A stretch of 64,000 bases of DNA from Ipomoea triloba (Eukaryota; Streptophyta; Magnoliopsida; Solanales; Convolvulaceae), in NCBI RefSeq assembly GCF_003576645.1, contig NC_044917.1, forward strand, positions 5,631,225 through 5,695,224. Reading direction: 5' to 3'. Position 1 is the stretch's first letter; the number at the start of each line of letters is the position of its first letter. The notes beneath the pieces are model-generated. The model did not search any database. It saw only the letters and a program-made list of their open reading frames with translations, and had not been told where the DNA came from. Position numbers and translations under genes: made by a program. This document shows, piece after piece, positions 45,730-57,358 of the stretch.

Positions 45730-46330
45730 TATGGATGGCAATTCAACTCAACCACCACAACAAAAAAATCGGTTTCCACCTTAATCAGAACAGATAATTT
45801 TTTCAGGGAATGAAGAGGGGATGGGAAGAGCTTTCTCATCCCGCCGAGAACAAGGAAGGGATGGGGACAACATTCCAACCCCGATTCCTGAAATTATATA
45901 TATATATATATATATATATAAAAGTAAATTGAATGAAAAAAATTGTTTTATTTAAGAGCTTGAATTTGGACATTTTGTAATTGGTATTTGGTTATGGAAT
46001 TAACATTTGAACAATTTTAATATATAAGTATTGTTTAATGTTTTAAAGTATTTGATATTACTTCTATTTGAAATAATTGGAAGAATGTTAGAATAATTAG
46101 ATATTTAAATATATCAATTTACAAATTAATTATATATTTAAAAGAGTATATATTATTTTAGACTCAACCAAAAAATTGGGACGAGAAATCTCTGTTCTTA
46201 AAAAATCTCCGCAAGGATGGATATGAGCGTCCATCCCCGTTGGGGAACTGAAAATGGGAATTGAATTCGGAGGCGGGACACCCCATTCCATTCAATCGAA
46301 TCAATCCCTTCTATTTGTTTATGCATGTAG
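45730..46330. mobile_element. Putative degenerate DNA element with GGGGATGGGGA words
   Basis: GATGGGAAG, GGGATGGGGACAAC, CCATCCCCGTTGGGG and GGAGGCGGGACACCCC lie at the two ends of an AT-rich core, with a TA microsatellite at 45896-45920. The end pattern resembles plant elements rich in GGGGATGGGGAC, but no inverted repeat or target duplication could be fixed. Confidence 0.35.
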
Positions 46331-46698
46331 GTCGGACTATATACGTATAGTAATTTTTAAAATGGGAATACATACAATGTTTCCACAAATTAAAGTTGAA
46401 AACAATTCTTGCCAGTACCATTTCGGTTGAATCTGTCGCATAAGATATTTTTTGTGTGATTTATCTCAAATGTGTGATTTGTGAGCTATTACAAATGAGT
46501 GAAGTTTATTCAATGTATACGCTTGGATAATGACTAAGTGTTATCTTGCCACCTAAATAAAACAAGTTACATTTACTCTAATTCTCCAACTACTTATTTT
46601 TAAAATTTTCATACTATATTTTTTATTTTTCAGATAAGAGGTGAGAAATGTACACGTAAAAACTAATAGGTTTTCTGATCCCTTCATCAGTTTTTCAC

Positions 46699-47145
46699 AA
46701 TTGTTATACCATAGACTAGGATTTATATTGCATTGTGAACCCTGATAAAAAAAAATATGTGTCTGCAATTAACACATTATGTACTTACAATTAACAATTT
46801 CTGTAAATGTAAACAAATTAAAGGTACATATTATGATAACTACAGACACATAAATTATTAACTGCAGGTACAAAATATGTTAATTGTAGACACATAGCAT
46901 ATTGATTAACATGTTATGTGTATACAATTAACATATTTTGTACCTGCAATTAATAATTTATGTGTCATGTTATGTGTCTGTAATTACCATGTAATGTGCC
47001 TTTGATAAATTTATTTACAGATATATAAATGATTAACTGTAAGTACAGAATGTTTTAATTGGGTACAGAATTTTAAAATTATTTTTAGAACATGGTCCAC
47101 ATTACAAAGTAGACCATGGTCCATACTCCATAGTATAATTTGCAC
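46699..47145. mobile_element. Palindromic-end element 3 (22-bp words)
   Basis: Left end TTATACCATAGACTAGGATT; right end contains ACATGGTCCAC, AGACCATGGTCCA and GTATAATTTGC. The interior is an inverted array of about 22-bp words such as TACAATTAACATATTTTGTA and their complements, turning near 46900. The target duplication is unclear. Confidence 0.65.
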
Positions 47146-47932
47146 CTTTTCCATTCAATAAAAAACACCCTAATTTTAAGAAATTGCTAATCAAAGGAAT
47201 TCTTGAAAATTTAAAGATGCATTATTGCATTTTAATGTTTTATAACCCAATTTGGGAAAAAACAAAGTTTGTTTGAAATAAAATTTCACAAATTAGTTCA
47301 GATTTAAAAAGATGCACATATTAGTTTAACCCACCCACACCAAAAGTAATTTTAAAGCACCTTTTAAAATACAAAGGATGGTGACCAATAAAATCTTATT
47401 TAATTCCTTATTTGGTCCACTGTCGCAATCAATTACCCAATCTCCTAACTATTAATGTTACTAGTTTCCAGTAAATTAAGATTAAAATCTACTGATACAG
47501 TCAGTAATACCCAACCTCATGGGCAAAATATCCTTATAAATATTACCATTTTTCTCATAAATAACAATTAATTAATTTAACCCTAACTATTTATTACACT
47601 TTTTCTAATAAATAACTTTTCAACTCCTAAATATTATACTTGTATTTAAAAATATTATACTTTCCCTAACAAACAATTTATTTCTAATTAATATTCCTTA
47701 TATTTGTACAGACGGTGTAAAAAGAGACTTACCTTATGTATTGGTAATTTAGTCTGCATCTCCAAAAATGGAAAGGCAATAATTTTCGAACACTTTCCTT
47801 GTAATCATATCATTATTAACCTTAAAAAGTTAAAACCAAACCTTATAAAAGAAAACCCACGCTCTAATTCGCTATTCATTTGATCAAAATCATATATTAT
47901 TACAACGAAGTTTCTCTCTGGCCCTCTTTGTG
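47146..47932. promoter_or_regulatory. 5' flank of the TBL gene
   Basis: AT-rich DNA with repeated AAATATTATACTT-type words at about 47600-47660. TATAAAAGAAAACC near 47844 is a plausible TATA box about 90 bp before the start codon. Confidence 0.4.
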
Positions 47933-49686
47933 ATGGGCAGGTTTTCTGGAGTTGCAGTTCTAGCTCTTATCTGTATGGCGAGCCAATCACCGATCAGCGC
48001 AGGGGACGATGACGATGAGACACCGGAGCCCAGGAAGTGTAAAATCCCTGATCTGTCCCTAGGAAGTTGGGTTTACGATCAGTATTTCCCGTACTATGAT
48101 ACACCAGAGTGTCCTTTCATACAGAAGCAATTTAGGTGTGATACAAATGGGAGGCCGGACAAAGAGTACTCGAAATATAAGTGGCAGCCCTTTGGGTGCA
48201 AAATGAACAGGTAGAATTTTTGATTAGTTGATGTTTTATTGAGGAATATAGATAATCTGTGTTTGATTTGGGGCGGAGTGGGAATTTTATGTGTGTGCAG
48301 CTTTTATGGGGCGGAATTTCGGGAGATTTTGAAGGGGAAGAAGATGATGTTCGTAGGGGATTCGCTGAGTAATAATCAATGGCAGTCCCTTACTTGTATG
48401 CTTCACGTGTTACACCTGGAATCGGATGCAGCTGCTAACTATACTTTAAACAGAGTTGGGGAAGTTTCTAATTTCACACTCACTGTAAGATATATGTGAT
48501 TTCTTAAAATCCTCCTCGTACTATATATATGTGTGTATCTATTGGGCTCTGCAATTTTGATCAAGATTGGGAATTAATTGCAGACGTACAATGCTTCCAT
48601 CTTTTACCACCGGCGCATGTTTCTTGTTGATCTTGACAAGGAAAACGGCGAGAGAATATTGAAGCTTGACTCCATTAGTGAAGGTACCCATTGGAAGGAG
48701 ATGGACTTTCTCATCTTCGACACTTGGCACTGGTGGCTTCACACCGGCCGGAAACAAGCGTAAGATTTTTTATTTTTTTTTGGGTGATCTTGGGTGGAGG
48801 TGGAGGTGGAGGTCGAAAGAGTCAAGTTTAACTGGTTCGTACCTTATAAGTTATAACTCTAATCAGCAAAGAGTTAAACCAAACTAGATTGTCTTGACCA
48901 GCTCAAATTAAGAAAACTAAATTGTTGTTTTTGTTATAAATGGACTTGTAACTTTATTGTTATCAAATAATTAGACAAATTGGCTGGGATTGACTTTTTT
49001 TTCTTTCTTTTTTTTTTTAATTGCAGATGGGATTGGGTCAGAGAGGGAAACGTGACATACAAAGACGGAGATCGGGTAGTTTTATATACAAAAGCACTTA
49101 AAACTTGGGCAAAATGGGTCGACTCGGAGGTAGACACGAACAAGACCAAAGTGTTCTTCCAAGGAGTTTCTCCTGACCATTGGCAAGAGTAAGTTCATTT
49201 TCCTCTGTAAATTAAAATTAATTAATTCTACAATAAAAAAAAATTCGGGCTAATCCCAAAAATCCATCGTGTGACATGTCTCAACTGTTTCGTGGCACAA
49301 ATATTAGTGGTGTCAATGGATCTCAACCGAAGACCTGCATAGGAGAAAAATTACCAAACACTAAAGAAGGATGCACACTCCCAGCAGAAGAGGTGCTAGA
49401 GGGGGTTCTAAAAAACATGACCAAACTGGTGTACTTGCTGGACATTACTAAATTGTCACAGATCAGACCAGACGGGCACCCGTCGGTTTACGGCGTGGGA
49501 GGGCACATCAGCCCTGACTGCACTCACTGGTGCCTGCCCGGAGTCCCTGATGCATGGAATCAACTCTTGTACTCTGCTATTACTGAAATTCTCGCCGCCG
49601 AGAAAAATGGCATTATTATTTCCAGTGCCACATTTCCTGCATTATTCTTCTCTATTTTATATACATTGTTTTCGTTGTGGTGGTGA
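47933..49686 (+). CDS. Trichome birefringence-like (TBL/PMR5-type) protein, polysaccharide O-acetyltransferase family
   Basis: Five exons, 47933-48210, 48301-48484, 48584-48759, 49027-49188 and 49308-49686, 392 residues. The ATG at 47933 is used; a GTG three bases before is not a plant start. Signal peptide (GVAVLALICMASQSPISAG), PMR5N/TBL domain (CKIPDLSLGSWVYD, WQPFGCKMN), GDS motif MFVGDSLSNNQW (GDSL 112-115) and DxxH motif DCTHWCLPG (337-340) supply the Ser and Asp-His expected of the esterase-like catalytic set. These proteins acetylate cell-wall polymers in the Golgi. The last exon is joined at an unremarkable acceptor, AAATATTAG, chosen because only it keeps phase and the HWQ-G pattern. 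Unusual: a hydrophobic C-terminal tail (about 368-392, ending LFFSILYTLFSLWW). Confidence 0.88.
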
Positions 49687-50195
49687 GAATCAGATTCTCT
49701 GAACCCAACGAGGTACAGGAATCAAAAGCCCACAAAGAATGTATACTCATATCTAGGCTATAATTGCATAGTTTCAACTATTTCATTTAGGAATAAGTGG
49801 TGCATTCTTCACTTTATTAAAATTTATTAGTTTGTTTTTTCGCTTTGGTTTATAGTGGATCGTTTAAACCAATATATAATAAATGTTCATTTTTAATATA
49901 CTGAAAGTTCGTTTTTAAATAATATACTAAATAATTAATCTTTAATATATAAAAAATAACTTTCAAAAAATTAACATTTAATATACCAAGCATAGATCCT
50001 CAGTATAACAAAAAAGAACTTAAGATGGACAGGTTCATAATATAATGATTGTTATTTCACATGTCCATCAATCACTTGGTTACAAAAAATAAAACTAAAA
50101 ATAAAAATTCCAAAAAAATATATTAGTTTTGAATAGGTAGATGGTGTGGGTTTCATTAAAAATAAAATAAAATAAAATAAAAGATGGTGTGGGTT
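49687..50195. other. 3' flank of the TBL gene
   Basis: AT-rich with an AAATA microsatellite (about 50160-50181). No gene. The 9-mer GTGTGGGTT at 50187-50195 is the left target repeat of element 4; a further copy occurs at about 50145. Confidence 0.5.
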
Positions 50196-50727
50196 GGGTT
50201 GTTATGCTGGACCCATGTCTACCTTGCAATGTGGACTTGGGTCTACATTCACATACATTATACTCTACATTCACACTTTGTAAACTCTACATTCACACAT
50301 TACATGATTATATGTTTAGTAACTATATTGCCACTGTTATGCATTCAGACATTCAAAACTCTATATTCACAGGTCCTATACTCCATATTCACAACTTGAG
50401 AACTCCATATTCACACATTACATGGCTACAAGTTGGTAGAACTTCTTAACTCTATTACATATTAACACATGCATAACTCTACATTCACGATTTCTATACT
50501 CCATATTCACAATTTGAAACCTCCACATTCACACATTTCTGGGCAACTCTACATTCACACAATCATAAATCTACATTCACACTTTAAAACCTTTACATTC
50601 ACACATTTTTGGACAACTCTATATTCAACATACGTTTACTAATTAAAAATAATAAAAAAAAAAGACAAAAACGACATAGTTTTGGACCCAGGTCCACCTT
50701 GGACCTGGGTCCACAACATAATTTGCC
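50196..50727. mobile_element. Palindromic-end element 4 (22-bp words, direct)
   Basis: Flanked by GTGTGGGTT (50187-50195 and 50728-50736). Left end TTATGCTGGACCCATGTCTA; right end has GGACCCAGGTCCACC, GGACCTGGGTCCAC, then ACATAATTTGCC. The interior is a degenerate direct minisatellite of ACTCTACATTCACACNNNNN-type words with a mostly 22-bp step. Confidence 0.85.
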
Positions 50728-50908
50728 GTGTGGGTTCTGCTAGGCAATTTAGTTTTGAAAACCGTACCAACATGACATTAACCCTATCCGTTAGGCTAGA
50801 AGTGAGGCCCACGGGGTTTACGACTTTACGCCCCACCAGCTACACTATATTTTAATTTATCGCCACACATGTAAGACACTACGTGATATTTTTGTCCTGT
50901 CTATGACC

Positions 50909-51257
50909 GCAAATTATATCGTGGAGCATGGTCCACAATGCATTATGCACCATAATCATAACTGATATTGCAGTTGTGTTGAACGGATACTGCAGTTGTG
51001 TTGAAAAGATACTGCATTTGTGTTGAAAGGAAACTGCAGTTGCACGGAATAGAGGTCGTTCATCCGTTCAACACAACTGCAGTTTCAGATGAATGACATG
51101 GCCTCTGTTCCGCACAATTGCAGTTCCTTTTCAACACAACTGCAGTATCCTTTCAACACAACTACAATATCCTTTCAACACAACTGCAGTATCAACCATG
51201 ACCCATGATCCACACTCCACAATGCATTGTGGACCATGGTCCACAGTATAAGGACTG
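50909..51257. mobile_element. Palindromic-end element 5 (22-bp words, inverted)
   Basis: Flanked by GTCTATGACC (50899-50908 and 51258-51267). Left end GCAAATTATATCGTGGAGCA; right end GTGGACCATGGTCCACAGTA. The left arm repeats GATACTGCAGTTGTGTTGAA with a 22-bp period, and the right arm carries the complement, turning near 51065. Confidence 0.88.
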
Positions 51258-51375
51258 GTCTATGACCACAAAATAAATAAATAAAAGAAAAACTAAGGAA
51301 AATAATAATCTTTCGTTTGGGTGAACGAGAAAAATTTGTAATCACTATAATAGATAAACCCAATCTATGATTTAG

Positions 51376-51859
51376 CTATCCTAATCCTTATACCATGAAC
51401 CAAGGTTCATATTACACTGTGAACCATGATTTATGTGTATGTATTTTGTAATTGTAATTTGTTGTGTATTACGTTATAGAATTCTATATCTTAAAGTATG
51501 AGTTTTGTATTTGAAACAAATTAATAATTGTGTATTATGTCATGAATTTTTGTGTCTTATGTTTTAAAATTTTATATCTATGAACACAAATTATGTACAC
51601 AAATCATATTTGAAAAATAAGTAAATTTATAGCATGTGTGTGTCTTATATTATGAAATTATGTACTTTACGGGTAAATTTTGTACCTCGTCTTTTTAATT
51701 CAGGGTCCATAATCTTATACCATGTGCCTTGTGTTGTGATTTTTTATGTTTTGTGTTATGAAATTCCGTATTTTACAAATATGAATTATGTTCATGCTCG
51801 TTGTTTCAATTCAGGAATCATAATGCTATGTAGACCATGGTCCCATGATATAAATTGCC
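51376..51859. mobile_element. Palindromic-end element 6 (about 22-bp words)
   Basis: Flanked by ATGATTTAG (51367-51375 and 51860-51868). Left end CCTTATACCATGAACCAAGG; right end GACCATGGTCCCATGATATA. The interior repeats degenerate words of the type GTGTATTATGTTATGAAATT. Confidence 0.75.
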
Positions 51860-51868
51860 ATGATTTAG

Positions 51869-53995
51869 GTAGGTACGACTCCCTATATAAAGTCTTTCAA
51901 CATATCATTTGTCTTAAGACAAATTATATCTAGGAACTTTGTGCAAAATGATGTCATTTATGAAGTGTCAATTAATGGATCATATTTAATAATTTCAGTA
52001 TGTACTGTGTTCATAATATTTTTTTTTTATATTTATAAACATAAACCTTAATGTCTTTAAACACTAAACTAAATATACATCATATACAAATATCTCCATT
52101 CAGTTTGTAGTGTACTTATAATAGTCATAAAAACAAAGCTTAATGATGTATATTTATAAAAATAATCTCCCTTTTCTCCTTATTTTCAGCAATCATGAGT
52201 TGTTGATATATACCAAAATGCATGGATCAAATCCTCACTTTTTTCTTATGAGATCATGTTCTCACCTTCATATCAATCCTCATTTTTTAACTTCTTGTAA
52301 TAGTGTTATTGTTCTAGGGGTTAAAACTGTATTTATTTTAAAGAGTTAGAGGTGTATATTATAATGTTAAAAGGTTAGGAACTAAAACAACTAGTAAGGA
52401 CCATTTGAAAGACAACTAAAATTGCATCTCTCTCTAAAGCTTTATTATATATACTATATACACATGTGTTTCTGTATATGTATTATATATTTTTAGAATA
52501 ATGCTCAAATAGGCCGCTGTATTACACACGAATATGAAATTGGGTCATTGAACTAAAAAAAAAAGTTCACTAAACAATGTAAATTATGTAATTAAACAAA
52601 AATTAACTTGTTTGACCGGTTACTGCTGACGTGTCCGTTATTTTTTAAAAAAAATATTTTTTTTATTTTAAATACACTCTATTTCTATTTCTTAAATAAA
52701 CCAAATACTAGAATAACATTCATAAAGTCAATTATTTTAGCGAACCAAACAATATCATACAATTTATTTTCTATTTCTTGCATATTTCATTCCCTATGAA
52801 ATTGTATTTCTATTCTTTTAAAATTCATTTCGTAAACTAAACATGTTATTATGAGTAGAGAGTATTTATCTGTGAGATGGTGACATCAAGCAAAGCATCA
52901 TAAGGAATCATGATGGAGACAATAACTAACATTCCCCTTAGAGCATGCTCGTGTTTTTTCACAAAATTTTAAGGTTCCATGTAGGATACAGGGTATGCCG
53001 GGGGGGGGGGGGGGGGGGGGGGGAAGGGCGAGATAAAAGAAAAATTGAAAAGAAAAAATAAAAAATATTGCTGCTTTTAATTACACGTGACACGTGCAGC
53101 TAACGCGCACTTACAACAAAGAAAAGTTTTTTCTTGTAGTACAGTGAAGCGCACAAAAAACTTACATTTGCTGTAATTCAATTTTATTCTTTCTCCTCCA
53201 ACTCAATCTACAAACTTGAGAAAATTATGAAAGAAGTTCTGATGGGCTTTCTCTAATCACATTCTTTCTCACCTACCATTATTATACAAATAATTAAAAT
53301 TATTTTTACTTGTCCCCACGATGCATGGGCTCTGCGTTATATAAACCGTGTATGTTGCTTCATTTTCAATTAATAAAATGAAATATTTAATCCTTTAAAA
53401 AATGAAATATTTAATAAAGAAATTAATACATTAATTAAAAATTGTAATTATCAGGTCTAATTTTACATATTTAACTTATAATGACATAAATTAATTTCCA
53501 AGTAATTACGAATTAATAAGTACAAAACAGTTGTGGTGTATATCAAGTGTCATATATATTAACAGGTAAGGTAGTATTTGAAAATTAAGGTAAACTCAAC
53601 CTAGTTAGATTGTTAACTTAATAGCAATAATGTTATAAGTTTGACTTTCAATGGGAGCAGCATATTGGTATTTTTAGTTGTTATTGACAAAGTTACAAGT
53701 TCCTCTTGGCAATCATGTAGTAGTTACGGGTTTTCTTCGTCACTCAAAAAAATATTTAAAGATTTTTTTTATTTAATTAGCATTATTAGCATTTTCCCGT
53801 GAAATATAAATTTTTATAAAAATACTCTTGGAACATTATTAGTGTTTTTTCTAGGAAAAGAATGATTTCTTTGATTAATGAGAAAACTCACAACTGTTAT
53901 TCAAAAGTGTGCTTTGGGTGAAACTTGCTTCAATGGAATAAATCAACCCCTTGTGCCCATAGCTGGCCGGACAATTATCACAATAAATTAAACTT
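51869..53995. other. Gene-free AT-rich DNA
   Basis: No gene. A 24-base G run (53000-53023) lies in a short GC-rich patch. Remnant transposon ends may lie near 52500-52640 (ATGCTCAAATAGGCC and similar), not definable. Confidence 0.45.
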
Positions 53996-54103
53996 TTTTT
54001 TAAAAAATAATACTGACTCTATTACAATGTTATATGCTTATACCTACTTTCTCAACCTTTTAAGGAAGCAATTTGATGTCACTGAACCACAAGATTCTTG
54101 ACA
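53996..54103 (-). mobile_element. Degenerate tRNA-derived SINE
   Basis: Poly-T at the left and words GACTCTATTACAATGTTATA and CACTGAACCACAAGATTCTT match the family on the minus strand. Flanking AATAAATTAAACTT/AGTAAATTAAACTT are near-identical. Confidence 0.65.
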
Positions 54104-54398
54104 CAGTAAATTAAACTTGAAAATTTATGATTATTAAATTAATTCTCTGACTAACTAAGTAAAGGTTGCGAAGAAAAAAAATGGGTTCTGGCCAGTGAGG
54201 AGTATTTTATACCCAGAAGTGAGGACTGAGATGACAGATAGATAATGGCGGTCAACGTCAAAAAAAGCATACGACTTCCAGCTAATAAATCTGACTCAAT
54301 TATCCCTTTGCAAAAAGCATTTCAATTGTACAGTATATATGTCACGCTACTTCATGCGGACCCTGCTTGCTTCTTAGCCGATACTTTTCCATATACTA

Positions 54399-54654
54399 CT
54401 CCGTTCCAAAATGGTTGTTTGGTTCGTTTAACGATACTTAACTGAAGTAATTTTTAATTCAATTTTTCATAATATTAAGTTTAGCATTAATATATAAAAT
54501 TTATATATTTAGAAACTACATTAAAAGTACTATTAAACACAAAAAATTAAATTTAAAAATAATAAAAAATTACTAAAGAAAATAAGCAAAGAAGAAAGAG
54601 TTGGTTTGACCAATGAATAGTAAATAGGACAGGTAAAATGGGACAGAGGGAGTA
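54399..54654. mobile_element. Stowaway-like MITE
   Basis: Inverted ends TACTCCGTTCCAAAATGG and, from the right, TACTCCCTCTGTCCCATTTT, with an AT-rich interior. Matches the common TACTCCCTCCGTCCC-type plant MITE. Confidence 0.75.
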
Positions 54655-55464
54655 ATACACTATCAATTTTAAAACTGAAACATAGCGTTATATCATTACA
54701 TTTATATTTTCTTCTTTTACATCTCTAGTTTCATCTCATTTTTAATTCTAATAAAAATTAATTAATTAATAAATGAATAACAGTCAAATAATCCATGAAC
54801 TACACATGAAACCAGGTCCAATACTAACTTGGCTGTTAACATTTTAAAATATTTTTTAATTAACAATTTAAATAAAATAATTGTTAAACGTTACGTCAAC
54901 AGTGGACATGGAGTGTTGATTCCTTTTAGCTTAATTCTTAGTTTGTTTATGGAGCGAATTGAATTTATTTTTTTTGAGTTAGATAGTCAAATTATATTTT
55001 CGTGTGTAGTTAATACTTAATTGGCCCTTATTCTATTATTAATTTAAAAAAAAAAAAACCATCTTTGCCAAATAAATGATTAGCTAGACCATAAATTTTA
55101 CTGCCAAAATTAACAAATATCTATTATGGGCATCCTCAATATGGATAATTTTTTGAGCTACGTGCCAACTAAGAGAGATGGGAGAAAAAGAAGTATGAAA
55201 AAAAAAAAGGAAAAAAGAAAAAGTAAATTTGACGCACAAAGAAAAAGAAAATAAAAAAACTACACGCGTGGGGTTGGGTGTGCATGTGCCGCAAATACGT
55301 ATCGTTGTGCCTGCCTTTGATGTTCCTCTCTTATGCGGATCTCACAAAAAATTAAAGTCTTACATGGAGATTTTGGTCTTCTCTTTTTTCTACACGATTT
55401 AAAATATAGGTATTTAATAGTTTTAAAATTCACTAAATAAATAAAAAGTATTGTAATATTGTAC
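54655..55464. other. Gene-free DNA
   Basis: No feature identified apart from A-rich runs at about 55196-55260. Confidence 0.4.
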
Positions 55465-55604
55465 TTTTTTTTTTGAATACTACTGACTCTATTACAATAT
55501 AGTATCTGTTCATAACTACTTTATCAACCTATATTAAAGCACAAGAATCAGTAAACCCACCACTTCCCATATAAAGGGAAGGGTTTGATGCCACTAAACC
55601 ACGT
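55465..55604 (-). mobile_element. tRNA-derived SINE
   Basis: Poly-T head on the plus strand and the words GACTCTATTACAATATAGTA, TCTGTTCATAACTACTTT and CCACTAAACCACGTGCAATA match the family in minus orientation. The target repeat is unclear. Confidence 0.7.
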
Positions 55605-55975
55605 GCAATAGTACGTACGGCGGATGTATCATATTAAACGCGTTCCGCCATCATTTTGTTGGAATCCAAAACTTTGTGAGCCACCCATCGTTTATAAAAG
55701 TAATAAAACGACTATTCATATTTTCTTTTAGTTTATATAATTTGTTTTTATTAATACGATATGCTTCTCTTCTTTTTTTTTTTTCATGAAAAAAATGAGT
55801 AAAAAAATTAAAAATTTACATTTTATTTCTTTTAAAATTGGTAATTTAGTACTCCGTAGCCTGTATTAGAATTTGAAATGTTGATGCCAATAGAATCAAA
55901 AAAATTTAAACCTTTTCAAAAAAAAAAAAAAATTAAACCGAAAAAAGTTTCTAATTTTTTACAAATATTTTTGAA

Positions 55976-56044
<69 letters not shown>

Positions 56045-57317
56045 CCCAATTTGGTATAGGCATAACAAATCATCAAGCCTATTTTTTTCATCAATAAGCC
56101 AAAATAAAATAGGCGCATTTAAAAAAAAATCTCATTTAATTTTGATTAATCCACCAGGTGGATAGAAAATAAAAGTTGTTTAACTACAAGTATATTAACA
56201 GTGAAATTGTGTGCCATATATCAAGGGCTTCAATTCTTTTATGATGGGATAAGGAGTATAATAGACTAATAGAGTGCTTCTTAAAAAGTGACTTTGTTGC
56301 TGTGGCAATGCATAATATTGTCAGTTCATATATAACGTTACGCTGGGAAAATGTTTCTTGATCAAACAAAATACCCAGTAGATCTTATTAAGTATAAAAC
56401 AAATTAGTTTCAAAATTGAAAAGAGGAAAAAAAAAAAAAAACTTGACTTAGTTATAGGTTGGTTGCCTTTGTTCAATTCTCCCCTTTTGTCCTCTATAGA
56501 GGAAGGAAGCTTGAAGCTTCCTCTCTTGAGCATATATATAATATATAAACATAAAATGTGCAGTCTAACTATCAGCTTAAACTTTTAGTTGAGATGTAAC
56601 ACATGTTTCAATTTGATATCAGGTAACCTTTTATTCAGTTTTCGGATAATATTAACCTACCATTTGAGTGATTTGACTATCTTGGTGGTCGATAAAATCA
56701 ACAATTATCTTTCATCATATTAAAATTATAGACATAAAATACCATACCATAAAGTTTGCCGGGAAGTACTAATGGGGGGCCTTTGCCCCCTCCTTTGCAC
56801 CCAAAAAAAAAAAAATAAATAAAAAAATTTGCAGGGAAGTATTATTAAGAGGGAAAATGACAAGATTCATAACGAAGAGAGAGATTTTTAATTTGAATAA
56901 TGAAGAGTGGAGGACGATGGTCCAATTCTGCAATCCATGCATTATTTGGAAAACGCGTAAACTAAGTAAACAATGAAACGTGATTGGCTTAGAAGCTCAT
57001 TCAATTCTCTATGACCCCATTACATACACTCCCGTCAACTATAATGAAATTAAAATAATCTTTCTTTACAATTAGTCAATTACCCCCTCCGATCCGATCC
57101 TGTCCTTTCATGGCAGCTCATTGGCGGCCATTAATATACTGTGGAAAGAAAGCATATAAGACGACGACACAAGTCTTATAAATATTTATTATGTTCTCAC
57201 TTAATATCTTTATCATATATTCATATCATACTATATATTAATCAATATATACCTATGATTTCAACGATTCGTGGGGTGAGACCGTACGAATCTTTAAAAT
57301 CTAGCCAGTCATCGCAG

Positions 57318-57358
<41 letters not shown>

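Noticed and set aside
50220..50620. CRISPR-like or coding repeat from the regular TCTACATTCACAC spacing
   Set aside because: The repeats are degenerate, lack unique spacers and lie inside a target-flanked mobile element of a plant genome.
51634..51933. 99-codon ORF in the 51.4-51.9 kb region
   Set aside because: Lies across degenerate repeat words of element 6, with no family motif.
55878..56165. Leu-rich ORF over the ATT microsatellite
   Set aside because: Translation of a simple repeat.
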